The notes: generated by a model not told the origin, from the sequence alone. 64,000 bases of DNA from Pomacea canaliculata (GCF_003073045.1 NC_037596.1:13327950-13391949); one strand, 5' to 3'; positions 1 through 12,856 are shown, numbered from the stretch's first letter. A program made the numbers and translations.

Positions 1-44
1 ATTAAAACAAGGAACAGCATTATAAGCAGTGTCCCACTTATTGC

Positions 45-57
45 GGAAATAGAAAGT
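45..57 (+). promoter_or_regulatory. ISRE/IRF-like element upstream of unit A
   Basis: GGAAATAGAAAGT, containing GAAA-TA-GAAA, lies 96 nt before the unit A start codon. The same element recurs at nearly the same distance before units B and C, and in degenerate form before G and H. The match to the IRF-family consensus GAAANNGAAA is by eye; factor binding is inference. Confidence 0.45.
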
Positions 58-140
58 ATATTAGTAAGTACATAAATTCTTGCTCGATAAACATCTACAG
101 TTATCTTCTCCTATCATTTCAAGAAATAGATGAAGGCAGC

Positions 141-1479
141 ATGAACACTAACAGTCTGTTGTGTGTGATTTCTGCTGCTCTGGTGGTGCTTTGTGACTAG
201 TTCTCAGCAACTATGTGAGTAATATTTGAAATATTTAATTTTGTTCATTATCTTATCGTATACATCACTTTCAACCGATGGACTAATTAGGGGACAGTAC
301 TATGTAGTATACACGGGAAATATTTTTTTCCTATGTTATGAACAGTCTATATCCAGTTTCGTGACTTTTTGAATAAAACATCGTGTACATTGAAAAGACG
401 ATCGTGAATGGGGATATACCTGTAAAAAACACACAAAAACGACACATGATCCTCCAGTAAAGCTCCTCATACTCCCACATACAGTTAATCATCCAGAACT
501 TTCCATAACAAATAATAAATACTGGCCTGTGGGGCTGTGTGGCAAATAAAGTGTTGACTGTTGTGGAGTCACCACGGTGACCTAACATTTTTTTGTGATA
601 ATTTGATACACGAGGCTTTGTATGACGGCAATTCAAAGACATTATTTGAAGCCCAAGGTAGTAAAACATTTTAAATCGCTTACACATAATAAGAATTCAA
701 TTCTGTTGTTCAGGTGCCAAAGTGAAGATTGAAAACATCAGTGATAACGTGTTTAGAGTCACTAACAATGGCGTCGTGAGTCTGACTTTCTACTTGGCAA
801 CGGAAAACTGTCCTCGGAACCTTTCAAACACCATAAAGGTTTCTGTCGTCACATCCGTAGCCATGGAACAAGAAGATCTTGTGCAGAATACGATATGAAA
901 ATGGTACCTACCAGACATCTGATACCAGTAGACATTGTCACCTGGACAAGTCCACGAACAAAATGAAGTTTTTGTTCAACGTCACCTCAATGGACATGAG
1001 AGTGAAGTTCACTCTTACTTCTTCCAGTCCCGGTTCTTCTCTTACCTTTGTTGACATCGTAGGTAAGCTTTCGATAAAAATCCGAACGAAATTCAATCAC
1101 TCTCTCGAAATGCAGTTAGCGGACTCCTCGTTAACTCAGTCTTATAATAATTGTCACATCAGTGAAAAGTTTGGACAAATCTTCATTTTAACTGTTATGA
1201 ATGAAAATCGTGGGCTTACAAAGCATTGCAATCTCGACTCATTCAATTCCTAAAAAGTGGTTTGCACTTTTGCCTACCTACATAAAGTAGAGTTATTTCG
1301 TGTGAAACAATTCTAATTGTTGTACACTCATATGAAGTACAACCTATAAATGTTATACAAGAATCTATATCATGTACAGAAAAGACATTTTATCCAAACT
1401 AAACTCTGGGGCTTTCTGATTTCCACAGATGAAGATTTGTCAACGCCATCCACGTTGTTATCTTCATCACCTGCATCAG
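141..1479 (+). pseudogene. Unit A: frameshifted receptor-family copy
   Basis: Exons: signal peptide 141-214, ectodomain 714-1062, linker 1429-1479. The signal exon begins MNTNSLLCVISAALVV but lacks 2 nt relative to the unit C exon, so the frame reaches TAG just before the conserved S-Q-x-x segment. The ectodomain reads CAKVKIENIS and continues to about 881, where one extra base relative to paralogues shifts the frame into TGA; the rest (from CRIRYENGTY) is open in the next frame. The linker (DEDLSTPSTLLSSSPAS) is intact and has phase 1 at both ends. I see no stalk or TM exon before the next copy. Closest relative is unit C (shared A-K-V-K start and HCH motif). Either a pseudogene or a locus with assembly indels. 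Confidence 0.7.
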
Positions 1480-3150
1480 GTAAAAACACCTTTACTGTGT
1501 ATGTTTGTTAACAATCATTGGCTTGTGTATGACATGTCCTTATGTGACAAGAAAAAGTCCAGATGGAATCAGCATTTGTTATAGATTATATTTGCTTCTA
1601 TCGAAATATGTGTCACAGGGACACAAACAAAAGACTCCAAGTGGTAATGTATGGTTCAACGACAAAAGAAATTTGAGACTGCAATGTACATGTTGCTATC
1701 AAATCCGGCTCAAACAAAGGATGAGTGGCTCAGCAGTTCCATCAGCAGTCCAGAAAATTCATGGGACAATCGCAGACAAAACATCAGAGTTAGTTCTGTG
1801 CCACCGACACAGAGATTCAACTTCTAAGCAAGATGGCGCAGAAGAAACGGCTGGTCAACGAAGTTGTCCATAAAAGAAGTAACACTGTGCAGGCGGACAC
1901 ACAGAGAACAACAAGTGATTACAAGAACAGATAAGCAGAAGACATAAAACTTGACACCGATCTGCGGGTCGAAATATTTCTTTAGCTTTGATGCTCTTAT
2001 CGAGAATCCTCGCGGGCTTTTGCCAGCGTCTTTATTCACTGACCACGTGGTCAGGTTGGCAAGTGTCATGACATCACAGCCTCGACACCCCGTAGTTGCC
2101 ACTCGTATTTTGGAAACAAGGAGCCCACAATAAAGACGGGAACACGGGTTTATTACCTCAAGATAATTATAAAGTGTTACTCAATATATTTTTAATACAA
2201 TGTACCTTGTCTGTTATAAAAGCGCTCCTTTCTTTCTCTCGTTGGTCTGTGAGCGTGGGTATGTGTATTTCTGTAGTTTGCCTTACGTGTCTGTGTGTGC
2301 CAAAATTTCTGTGTGTTTGTGTCTGATCAAAATTTCAATTAGCAAAACGATCATGTTGCTTACAATCATGTCTAAAACGCAGGTTTGAGGCGGCTCATGT
2401 CATGTTGTCGAATGAGGTTTTAAACCGTCATGAGCGAGAACTGTTTTCTGAGGAGTTGGGCAGAGACTCCATCCTGAATTTGGAGGTCGTGTAATGGTGA
2501 AAAGTTAAACTAATCAGAGAATACAGAAGAAGGAAAATGTTACAAGTAGTAAAACAATGTTTCAATGTAGCTAGTACATACTCTCTCTTACAATCATTGC
2601 GGAAGAAGTTGTCGAGACCAATGATCTTTGTGTGTGAACATAGAAGAATGTCTTTTCAAAGCCTCTTTCGGCATGACTTGCGTTGAGACAGGTTGTAATG
2701 GCGGTAGAAGGTGTATATATATATATATCTTTGTACACAAGTCAGTGGTAAGCTCCCGACCTGACATTTCAAAGGACGCAGCCAGGTGTGTTTACATTTT
2801 CCTAAGGTATGCCTTCCCACCGATCTTGATTCTTTCATTCACCTCGAAGACTGAACTTTACACATTGAGATCACGCGGGCCAGAGATGTAGAATATAACA
2901 ATTTCAATTATTATTTTTATTGAAGTTTTTTTGGTGCAACTCTCCTATATAATATATCTTACACTACTATCGGCCAGGCTTTAATTTTATTCTTCTTTAA
3001 AAGGAAATGTAGAAAGTTTGAATATCTATGTATCAAAATATATATGTAATACATACTTTATATAGTCTCTCTATATATGTGTGTATCAACTCTCGCAATA
3101 TGTAGTGGATACTCATTTTGTGACCATCGATGTGCGATGATGATAATTAA
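1480..3150 (+). other. Intergenic/intron stretch, no supported gene
   Basis: No family exon, transmembrane exon or other recognisable coding exon seen. Open frames here are short and unlike any known family. It holds a TA/TG-rich run near 2718-2730 and TATA-like AT-rich patches near 3030-3090. Confidence 0.5.
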
Positions 3151-3189
3151 TAGGAAGATTTGACTGCGTGTATCTATGTTGCTGTAGAT

Positions 3190-3864
3190 AATGTGTGGAG
3201 CTACTTATGACCAGGAAATTTGTGAGTAATGTATTCAACATAGGTCCTGCCAGGGTACTTTCATAAGTATTTTTTTTTAAATTTTGCTTTCATAACTATA
3301 ATAATATTCATATTGCCGGAAGCATAACGCGAACTAGTGTCTCAGCCTCTCAAATTGGGAATAATGTGAATGAATGTTCGTCTTGAGTAAAAAAAGAGAG
3401 AATGAATAGAATTTATTAGCACACTAGCATTATACCCTTTACACCAATAATTTGTGTATATGTATAGATATTTACACAGATTTATTATTGTTCGCGCATC
3501 TCGTGAACAAAAACAATGTGATCTTAACTTACTTTGTTGGTGATTTGGATAGGAAAAGTAAGACCTGTGATGTCCTACTTCATAGGAATTTGATTCACAG
3601 GTGCAAGACTGGATTTTATAAACATCTTCAGTGACATTCTCTGTGTGGATAATAACAACTACACCAATATTACATTTTAACTGCTCTGACGACCATGACT
3701 ACTTTATTCATGTTGCCAGGGATGTACCCCACAACACAAGGAAGCTGGATTTGTGCAAAATATTTATGAAAAAAGAGTTTAGTTGGTGTCTGATAGCAGC
3801 AAGTCTGGAAACTTCAGAAGATTCTCTGAATTATCTTTTCGGTTTCAAAGATCAAAGCGAGTGA
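3190..3864 (+). pseudogene. Eroded receptor copy between A and B
   Basis: The end of a signal exon remains at about 3207-3221 (CAGGAAATTT followed by donor GTGAGTAATG, as in unit C). A degenerate ectodomain exon begins after the acceptor at 3600: CARLDFINIFSDIL, then YTNITF and a stop; downstream in a shifted frame are NCSDDHDYF, a DLCKIF segment and an open run to 3864. Part of the conserved strand between ITF and NCS is missing, so this is a deletion plus frameshift. No linker or TM exon found. A clear relic of a former family member. Confidence 0.65.
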
Positions 3865-4394
3865 TGTTCATACTTTCATGGACGGACACTGAAAGTCACG
3901 GCACCTAAAACAAACAATTAAGTCCGTTCATCTCCGTGGTGCCATGGAAACATCCGTAAGTTCCCCAAAGGAAAATTTATCTTAATCTGAATGTACGACC
4001 AGTCTAGCTTTACTAATTTCTATGTGTGTGTGTGGTATACCCGAGTTTGGGTGTACAAAGACGCATCTTTTTTCCAGAGTATGTTCTTCTCAATGTGTTA
4101 TTTTCGATGACTTGTCCTACATCATCGTGTCTTTTCCCACTAGCTTGTATTGATACGTTCACTGTGAAAGGCAGGCACATTCATACCTGAGGTGTGAATT
4201 TACTGGACGAAGACGAAGCACGCGGGCTTTCTCACCTTCTCAGACAGAGAGGTATGTACGATATAAAAGTTTATTTACAAGACCTTCACGATAACAACTA
4301 GCTTACTGATGACCTGCTGGAGTTGCCTGACTAATTGTGTTTCAAGACTGAATGGGCAAAGTGCATACGATGGCAGGAAAGGACGAAGGATGGA

Positions 4395-4530
<136 letters not shown>

Positions 4531-4883
4531 AAAAGGTGCAACTCACACTCCTAAGGACCATGCTTTTAGCGCATTGTATGACTGTTATGTCAAGGGAAAA
4601 TATTATTTATCAATAGTATCACAACCTCTTTCCCTTGACAACTTTTTAGCTTTCAAGCACGCGTTGGAAAAAATTCTTTTCTAGCGAGATTCTCTTCGTC
4701 GGTTTTCTCTCGTAAAAAGACAGTCGTTAGGGTCAATGAGTGCAGGCGGGCACCCACGTGGACAGAAGCAAAAGGAACTAGACGATTAAGAAACAGACAA
4801 AAGCAAGTGTTCCTATTTTTTTATTATTTCAATGGAAAGAAAAATCCGTATTGTAAATCATGTAGTGTTGTCCTAATTAGTGG

Positions 4884-5049
4884 GGAAATAGAAACTCATA
4901 CTTTGTGAATGCGTGAATAAACGCCAAACGGAGAAAAAAAAATAGAGGATTAAAAAAACAGACAAGAGCTAATGTTTCTCTGTTTCTTATTTTACCGGAA
5001 ATACGTAAATCTTGGGGCGTTGTCCTAATTAATGAGGAAATAGAAAGTC
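4884..5049 (+). promoter_or_regulatory. Duplicated upstream element of unit B with two ISRE-like sites
   Basis: Two similar copies of the block GTTGTCCTAATTA-RTGRGGAAATAGAAA occur at about 4867-4897 and 5019-5049. The first contains GAAATAGAAAC, the second GAAATAGAAAG. The second is 87 nt upstream of the unit B start. A local ~150-bp tandem duplication has therefore doubled the presumed promoter element. Confidence 0.5.
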
Positions 5050-5120
5050 ATTCTGTTTCATAAACTCAAGTTCAGTACTCTTCTATATTCCTTCTTTTCT
5101 TTGCAGAGATACATGTCATC

Positions 5121-7230
5121 ATGCTCAGTCTGTTTGGTCTTTTCTTTCCTGTATTTGTGGTACTTCAAACGGCCATTTCTCAGGAAATATGTAAGTAATT
5201 TATGAAATTACTAAGTGTATGTAAAACAAACATCAAGAATAATCATATGCGCACCTACAACATCCACACACAAACACCACTGACAGTTCATCTGATGTTG
5301 AGCAGCTGCACCGTAGATGGCACAAACAATTTCAGGTGTTTATTTATTTATTAACCCTGTCTATTAATTTTACATATAGACATGCATAGAGTTTACCCGA
5401 GTTTCACAATACAAATTATCTCGTTAGTGCATGTTCAGGTTATGACAAAATGCGAGAAGCTTTCCTTTCTATTTGTTGGTCACAGAAAGAAGCTTAATCC
5501 CTCTGTCCGACGACAATTATCTTAGAACAGATGTGGACATCATAATGTTAATACCAATAATGTTCAGACTGTTCCTATGTATTGTAGAGGATAAAAAAAT
5601 AATGATATACCATCGATATTTTCCCGTTATACTAAAAAAAATGTTTATCATTGTCCAGGTGCCAGGCTGAAGTTTGTCAACTTAACGAACGACCTTCTTG
5701 TGGCTGAAAACGACTTCATCAATATTACATTTTACATGACAACGGAAAACTGCTCTGGGGATCCTTTATACACCATCACTGTTTCCACTTCTGTGGACAA
5801 AGTTGATGAAAAGACAGATCATTGCAAAATACGTGTTCAAAATGGCGCCTATTCAATAACTGAGCAAAGTAAATCCTGTCGAATGTGGAATTCGGGGAAC
5901 AAAATAGAGTTTTCTCAAGAAGTGCATCCCTCAGTCAGAAAACTAATCTTCATTGTTTCAACTAGAACTGCAAAGTCTGTTTATACTGTCATACCAGGTA
6001 AATCGAAAAGACATTATGATAAATTTACTCCAAATAAATGATTGTTCAGATCGACTAGTATTTATCTGAGAATACACGCGAATATTGGTGCAAAAGTTGT
6101 TGTTTTTTTTTTTTGTAAATTGTACCAAGCTATGTCATTTGCTTAGAGACTGTAACAAAAATCTTATTTAATAAGCCTATATTTACAGAGAATACTGTAG
6201 CAGTGTTTTTTGAATTGTTTAGCTAAGAAGAATGCTTACATCGGAATGAGGTGAATACATCTCAGTTTTATTAATATTTACCTAACACATCAGCGACTAA
6301 TCAAATTAATTACTATCAATTACCGTTAATTACTTAATACATGAATACAAAGCTACCATAGACAGTTACAAATGTTATATATCAGAGTTAACTATACACT
6401 GGGTTAAAGAGAAGGAGGAGGGAGAGACAAGACAAGGGAGACAAGGGAGAACAAGGACATGTCTGCTCCTTTGGTATTCAGCCGTTGTTGAGGGGAGGAG
6501 GATGAAGTTATTACTCCATTGTTTATTAGTATCACAAAACAACTAAATGCAATTTAGATAAATAGTGTTGAATTCCTGTAACTATTAATAACACATTTAT
6601 CTGTAAAACTTTCATTTTAAACAGTCGAAAGAGTTACAAGGGAACCATCAATGACGACAGGTGAGAACTGTTATTTCTATTGGTAGGTTTTGAGGTCTGG
6701 ACAAGACATTTGTGAAAGTAAACACTCTGTTCTATGAAATGAAAAATATTAAGCATTTCTGTTTCGCCTGCACTTTTCTTATCTGAATGAATTTTCTATT
6801 GTTGTTGTTTTAGTTGAAGATTTTTATTTACCATAAAAGCTCACGTGAGCTTCCTTGACACACAAACACGATGTGATGTCAGGATGACTTTTATTTCCGT
6901 GTAGTTTATGAGGGTCTTGACAAGAAACTTGTGAAAGTAAATTGCACCAAGTCATTTTAATTTCTCAGAACCTGACATTGAAATGTAGTCAATTATTTGA
7001 ATCATAGGATTATCAAGTTTAATAATATTTATCACCAAGCAATGGTGTAATTTTTCTACACATTTTTTAGCTCTCATGCAAGCTTATCATTTATCCAAAT
7101 GTAACATTTTTATTTAGGTTTATCCATAACTAGAATGAACTTTCCATAATATTTGTTTCTTACATGCTTACAGGGGAAGAAGACATGTCAACACTAACAT
7201 CAACTTTGGAATCGTCCTCAGCTTCCACAG
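5121..7230 (+). CDS. Unit B: receptor-family gene, intact signal and ectodomain, 3' end unclear
   Basis: Exons: signal peptide 5121-5190 (MLSLFGLFFPVFVVLQTA, then ISQEI and a split Cys), ectodomain 5659-5997, linker 6625-6660 (VERVTREPSMTT), linker 7174-7230 (G-E-E-D-M-S-T-L start). All internal junctions are phase 1. The second linker has lost one G at its donor (cacag|tttgt where paralogues have cag|gt); reading through gives a short Cys-containing tail and a stop at about 7281. No stalk, TM or cytoplasmic exon follows before unit C. It could be secreted, could splice to downstream TM exons, or be a 3'-truncated duplicate. The 5' end is of the A/C type, but the ectodomain is closer to G, H and E, so the unit looks mosaic. 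Function unknown. Confidence 0.6.
5659..5997 (+). CDS. Unit B ectodomain exon
   Basis: Intact 339-nt phase 1-1 exon. It starts CARLKFVNLTNDLLVAENDF and contains the family hallmarks in order: INITFY, ENCSG, a D-x-CKI Cys, NGAYSI, a KSCR Cys, NKIEFS and a final hydrophobic strand LIFIVS. The four Cys (split first Cys, ENC, HCK, SCR) are the invariant set. Sequons include NLT, NIT and NCS. The fold is not identified; alternating hydrophobic strands suggest a beta-sandwich (inference). Confidence 0.8.
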
Positions 7231-7976
7231 TTTGTACAACATGTACGCAACACGTTTGTTCATTGTTCATTGGCATTTATTAGCTGATTTCATTCCGCAG
7301 AAATATCAGTCAACATAGTGAGCTGTACTGGTAACCAGAATTTATTAGATTTTCTCTTCTTTGAAGAATTGCATCAGTTTCTTTCGAGAACGGCTTCTCT
7401 TAGTAAGTGAAGTGGATGATACCGTCACGTGACAGCCTCTTCCTCTTACTCACCGTGTTGCTGATGCCATTGTATCCCAACATATTCTTACCAACCTCAG
7501 TACCGTGTATTTTCCCACCACTCGACTTCTAGGATGAAAGTTTCCGCAAAATTACACGGGATTTAATAAAGTAAGTAATAATATTAGTTTACAAAATTTA
7601 ACTGCTCATGTATACAGACAACAGATATCATGTATGCAAAATATTTGCTGGAATTATAACAAAAAAGTGATATTGGTTATAGGTAACATATAGATGAAAA
7701 TACACAAAGAACATTTGAAGCAGCTCAGTTTCTACTAAGCTACATTTTACAGCATAAAACAATTCACAAAATTCACAAAAAAGTTTTATAACATCTCACA
7801 TGCTACATCATAGTTGCATATTATTATGTTAATAAACTTGGTTGTATTGGGAATGTGTTATTGTGCTCACAGTATGTAGACTAGGGTCGTGGATGTATTT
7901 TCGCTTCATCCAGAGGAATGTTAGTTTAATAAACTGTAAATTCGGGCACAAAGGACATGTTTCCGTCCTGTTGCAG

Positions 7977-8225
7977 GTGTTCGACTGGACCTTCGTGTGA
8001 CTGAAAATGGTGTAGTTATATTCCATTTTATTCCAAGCATCAAGTACTTTATCAAGGTTACCAGCACTTTGGCTAATATTTAAACCATAAAAATTTCCAA
8101 AATAGTTTATAGATATGGCACCTAATGTGTGTCTGATAAAACTACATCACGTCCATTGGCTAGCTTTGGCTACAAAATGGATTCTCCAACACACCACAAA
8201 TACTGACAATATGTCTGAGGAGAAA
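7977..8225 (+). pseudogene. Eroded ectodomain exon between B and C
   Basis: After the acceptor TTGCAG the sequence reads CVRLDLRVTENGVVIFHF, then YFIKVTSTLANI followed by a stop. Later in the same frame are KISKIVYRYGT, stop, CVSDKTTSRPLASF and KMDSP. The family pattern (VTEN, KV, KIV-GTY-SD, KM) is plain, but the ENC segment is missing and there are several in-frame stops. A donor-like GTAAGT follows at 8226. The preceding 500 bp resembles 17316-17650, another relic of the same type. Confidence 0.65.
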
Positions 8226-8481
8226 GTAAGTTAAAACTTGAACTAATATATTAGTTTAATTCAGGTAAGCTAGCGAGTAAGTGACTGATCAAAGTATCGA
8301 ATTCCTCCATTATCACCAAAGATAACAACCTTCAATGTTATTTCTATTGCCGAGTTTATACATTAGAAGTGATAGACTGGGATGCACTCACACTGAATCG
8401 GTCTTCACACATGCCATAAAGCAAGGAACTGGAAACAAAAACTTCGTGTTATGAATTCTGCAGCATAGTCTTAAGTATTGA

Positions 8482-8495
8482 GGAAATAGAAAGTC
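8482..8495 (+). promoter_or_regulatory. ISRE/IRF-like element upstream of unit C
   Basis: GGAAATAGAAAGTC lies exactly 100 nt before the unit C start. It is identical over 13 bases to the unit A element and over 14 to the second unit B element. A TA-rich, TATA-like stretch follows at 8511-8533. Confidence 0.45.
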
Positions 8496-8581
8496 TTAGT
8501 ACAAAAGTACTTATATACTTATAAGTACATATATCCTTTCCTAGCAATGCTAATAAATTCATTCACACTGACAACGGCATC

Positions 8582-10338
8582 ATGGACAGTCTGTTGGTTC
8601 TGTTTATTGTTGCCCTGGTGGCACCTGATGTGACGAGTTCTCAAGAAATCTGTGAGTAATGTATACAACAGACATCTACCATCCAGCAAATGTTTCTCAA
8701 ATGTACACAAACAACTTTAGTAATGCAAGAAAATTGCTGTTATTCTTGTAGCAAAAGTACTTTGACCAGTCAGCGCCTAATTTTGTGACAACTTCCCCCT
8801 CGAAAAATAAATCCCTAATAAGCTGATAATGTAAAGTATTCTGGAGATCATTATTTTAATGTGCTTAAAATGTCTATATTTAGAAATATGCTTTATTAGT
8901 GGGAAACTTTATGACAGTTTGAAACATTTCTCCGTCTGTGCTGTTGGCATTTAAATGTCGCTCTTTCTGAAGCCCTTTTAAAATGTATTTATTTGAAATG
9001 TAAAAAGCATGGTCATTGATAGACAATAGTGATTAATATTGATTTCTTACGAATATAAATAGAATACATTTTTTAATATACCAAACTAGTATAATATTGA
9101 TCAGAAACACGATATTTTGCTTCAACAAACTAGCAGTGAAGTCCAGCTGTCCAGGATGCTCTATAAAAAGTAATTTTGTCTCCTCTGGATTCACGGACAA
9201 TAAAACTTTTACCTTGATAATGTAATGCTCAATACGAGGTAATCTAAAACACCTGTGCTAACAGGTAGTTTGAACTTTTCATGCTGTTTTTCAGGCGCCA
9301 AAGTGAAGGTCGACAACATCACTGATGGTGTTCTTCGTGTCCCAGAAAATACTGTCGTCAGTCTGATGCTCCACTTGGAAACTGAAAACTGTCCTCAGAA
9401 TCTTACCTACTTCTTACGTGTTTTTATTGTGCTACCCAAACTCAGGCATGAAGTAGATATGTGCAAAATAGTGGTTGTGGATGATGTCCATCGGTTATCT
9501 GACAATAGTGCACACCACTGCCACCCGGGTAGCTCTGACAACAATATAAAGTTTACCTTCAACGCCACCTCACTAGACATGAGACTGGGATTCACTCTTG
9601 CTTCTCTTGATATGGTCTCCACTGCCACTTACATTAATATCTCAGGTAAGTTAACCTATCAGTTATATAAATGACATTAAATAAATGCTATATTTAACTG
9701 TTTATTTTACAAGACTGCTGTTTACCTCAGTTGTTCGTCTAATGGTCTATCTATATTTGAAGGAGGGGTGTGTATTGTTAAACCTTTTATAATCCATCAT
9801 CAGCCTACTGAAAACATAGCATCTTTTCCGCTCTTTTAGTATTTGTTTTTGTGTTTCTGAGTATAAGGATATCATACCTGTAAAAATATTTTCATTCTTT
9901 GAAACCTTTCTCACTTATGACCTACACGAGTTAACTGTGCAAATACAGTAACATTTACACTCACCTTCACTAAATTAGTCTTCCCCAAACTTGACAAAAT
10001 ATATTGTTTTCCTACCTGTACAGAGGAAAATATCTCCGCGCGGTCACCTGTATCAAATATATCAGGTAAGAATAGTCAGACATATTGTCTATGACACCTA
10101 ACTCACAATCAGTGGTTTGTATAGAATGATATAGGGCGGGAAGAAAACCCGTAGGTGGGTTCAATACAGTTTTTGTACACTTACCTGTAAATTTTTGTAC
10201 ACTACTGAAAGTGTAGAATGGTTTTAAATTTTAGAAGAATTTACACCTGTGGACGCCTTACCTTCTATACTGGAGGACAACGAGCAGCTTCACCTGACAT
10301 CCAAGCCCACAGCCCCAGGGTTGGTGTTTGTGGACTGA
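8582..10338 (+). CDS. Unit C: intact receptor-family gene, possibly secreted form
   Basis: Exons: signal peptide 8582-8651 (MDSLLVLFIVALVAPDVTSS, then QEI and a split Cys), ectodomain 9295-9645, linker 10024-10065 (EENISARSPVSNIS), and a candidate last exon 10235-10338. The last exon follows the acceptor TTTTAG, joins in the right phase, and is open for 33 codons (E-E-F-T-P-V-D-A-L-P start, G-L-V-F-V-D end) to TGA; AATAAA follows at 10481. No hydrophobic membrane segment is present, so the predicted product would be a secreted single-domain protein of about 190 residues. The first three exons are well supported by paralogues; the last exon rests on phase, openness and the polyA signal only. 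Role unknown; it could be a soluble form of the receptor family. Confidence 0.65.
9295..9645 (+). CDS. Unit C ectodomain exon
   Basis: Intact 351-nt phase 1-1 exon, the longest ectodomain in the array. It starts CAKVKVDNITDGVLRVPENT and keeps TENCPQNLTYF, DMCKI and HHCH Cys positions. Ends IKFTFNATSLDM then TYINIS. It pairs with unit A, which shares HCH and the NVTS/NATS-x-DMR motif. Several N-glycosylation sequons (NIT, NLT, NAT, NIS). Confidence 0.8.
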
Positions 10339-10480
10339 ATATTACCCTCGAGGCAGTGTTAACTATCTCTAGTGTTGATCTTGTACACACAGTTTATGCA
10401 TAGAAATGTTCCTGATGTTTCCTTCTCTGACACTCGTTTTCTTCGTCTCTTTACAAAGAATGTATTAACCTCACCAAGAA

Positions 10481-10486
10481 AATAAA
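10481..10486 (+). terminator. Candidate polyadenylation signal of unit C
   Basis: AATAAA 143 nt after the candidate unit C stop codon, followed by a T-rich stretch. This supports a local 3' end for unit C. Confidence 0.45.
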
Positions 10487-10489
10487 CTT

Positions 10490-11371
10490 GTAATTTCTTA
10501 CAAAATATTTATAGCTTCCAATATGTGTGTGATGGCTTCTGTTTGTAATATGAATGTTGACGTATGTGGGAAAAGAGAGGGTAAGCACAACACACCAGCT
10601 TGTTGGTGTCTCGTGTGTTTACTTTGTTGATCGTGTCGCGCAAATCCGTGCGGGTCAAGAGGTCACGACTTCGTAGCCGTGAATTTTCTCGTCGATGGGG
10701 ATCTGGACACAGCAAGCATCCTGCAGTAAGAATATTATAATATATTATATAATCACATTTTAGACACAACGTTCGATGCTTTCTTTCATCATAGTTATAA
10801 TCCTGTTCCTTTCTCTTTCTCTCTCTTTACTCTCTTCTTTGTGCATGTTTGTGTGAGCGTACGTGTTTTATCATAGAGAATAGTCTGTAATGATGTTTTC
10901 TGGAGAACCTTAAACCGCTCGGAGTCACTGTCTGTACAGACAGACCAACAGGTAGATGTGCTGTCGCTCAATGTACTCGGTCCTAGACTAAAATAATATG
11001 CTGGACTGTAGTCTGTACGAACAACACATAAAACTCTCTGAGTTGTTGTTCCTTCTACATTCACTTCCCTTTAGAAACTTTGGTTTCCACACACAAGTCA
11101 CGTAGGCTCGAGTTTGCAGTGTTTGGTGGACACTAAAAAGAGACAAAGGTTTGCCCAAACTTAGAGACATGAGGAGAGAAAGAGAAAGAAGACACAAAAT
11201 ACACAATATTGTATATAGAGACGAAAAGCTACAGTTTAATTTATTGTTTAATTTCTGTATATTTCGACACGATTCTCAAGCTATATCACATCTTTCCTGA
11301 CTTTATTTAATTAGAAGGAAGTGCAAAGCTCTGAAACAATCCATTAGCCGTGACCACAAGTATATGTCATA
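10490..11371 (+). other. Intergenic stretch before unit D
   Basis: No recognisable exon of any gene on either strand. Contains CT-rich runs near 10805-10835 and a purine run near 11170-11190. Open frames on the minus strand here are short and unrelated to known families. Confidence 0.5.
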
Positions 11372-12146
11372 ATGAAGATCGGTATGAAAAGGTTATTATA
11401 CGTGCTGCTCCATGTAATCACCTGATTAGTTGTTCCCAGTCAATGTGTGTATTGTGTTCATCATATGTTGTTTCACAATACTTTCATAATACCACTTTCC
11501 TAGTCTTTCTTACACATTCTGGTATCTTAATGTGGTCTTGTGAAAGGTTTAATGTGCTCGTGCATAACGAAGCAAAGATAGTAAAGAAAAACATGTCAAC
11601 ATTAATAAATATGTATAATCGTTCTACACATAAGTAGCTTTACATGTGTAATTCGTTACCTAACGTTACAATTGTCATTTATGTAAACTATCATACATAT
11701 ACATTACATCCTATTTATTATTTATATATATATAGCTATTTGGTGTTTTTGTATTAAAATTTAGAATGTACTTAATATTGTGTGATATAACACTTAAAAA
11801 GGAATGTTTTCCTTGTTTACCAGGTGCCAGACTAAAGATTGTGAATGGCATGGGTGGCGCTCTTCGTCACTCTTTCGTGACTGATATCAATATTATATTT
11901 TACCTGGCAACAGAAAATCTGCTTCAAGTATCTTTGTACATCGTTACTGGCGTCAGTGGTATGAAGAACTATTTATAAAAGACGACGAATATGTGGAAAA
12001 TAATTTTGAGAATGGTACCTATATGATGTCTGATAACAATAATTCATGTTGCTTGTGTAGTTCCAAAGATCTCGACAAGCAGATGACAAGACTCACCTTC
12101 TCTGTTTCAACTAACAATGCGAAGTTTCTTCATACTGTTACACAAG
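11372..12146 (+). pseudogene. Unit D: frameshifted receptor-family copy (G/H type)
   Basis: Signal exon 11372-11446 (MKIGMKRLLYVLLHV) is the G/H type but lacks one base before the conserved I-S-C-S-Q motif, giving TGA; its donor is GTGTAT, not GTGAGT. Ectodomain exon 11824-12146 starts CARLKIVNGMGGALRH, is open to MKNYL then TAA near 11976, and continues in another frame as ENNFENGTYMMSD. The second invariant Cys is replaced (ENL instead of ENC). Similarity to G and H downstream continues to about 12480, where it stops abruptly at the start of unit E-type 5' sequence. A dead copy truncated at its 3' side by recombination or deletion. Confidence 0.75.
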
Positions 12147-12856
12147 GTAAGTCGAACTGTTACAGAAAGTTTTCGTTTTATCCTGAAGAGTGATCTAATG
12201 AAGTTTCTAAGACAAGTATGTTGACGGATGGATTGAGATAAAAATGAAATTTAATGCAGGATTTATTCACCGAGCAAGTAACTAACCAAATTAATTTCAC
12301 AATTGTCTCTAATGTACAGTTACTCAAGAGCATTTACTAGTCTATGCACAAGAATGCGACAATTTAATTGGCTAAATCGGTGGAGTAGGAGACAAGGGAG
12401 ACAAACAAAAAAACAACAAAAGTATTTACTGCTTCAGTTATCTACCTTTGGAAGGAAACGGGGAAACTAGAATCTTGCAGTGAAATTTACCAAATCATTG
12501 GAAAAAATGCTCCCCAGTAGTACTTTTAAGTTAAAATTTTAGAGTTTATTTCACAGACGCGATCGCTCTACATCAAGAAAAATGTTTATTGAATAGGTCA
12601 TAGGTCCATTTCAAAGACGATAAAATTCATATTTGGTATAAACATTTCAACAAATTGTACTTCGTGTCATCACTCTGGTTCTAAGTGATGAGTCGGTTTG
12701 CTTTTTGTTCCTACAGAATGAGACAAAAGAGAAAGAAAAACTCATATTCATATATTTTCATTAAAAACAAGGAAAAAATCATAAGCACACACTTACTTGT
12801 GCTCACATAGGTTTACAATATGCATTTATGTACTAGGGAAGAAACTAATTAATTAA

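Noticed and set aside
1824..2133. Short open frames on both strands after unit A, including a basic peptide ending S-D-Y-K-N-R
   Set aside because: Could be imagined as a receptor tail, but there is no acceptor in the right phase and no similarity to other tails.
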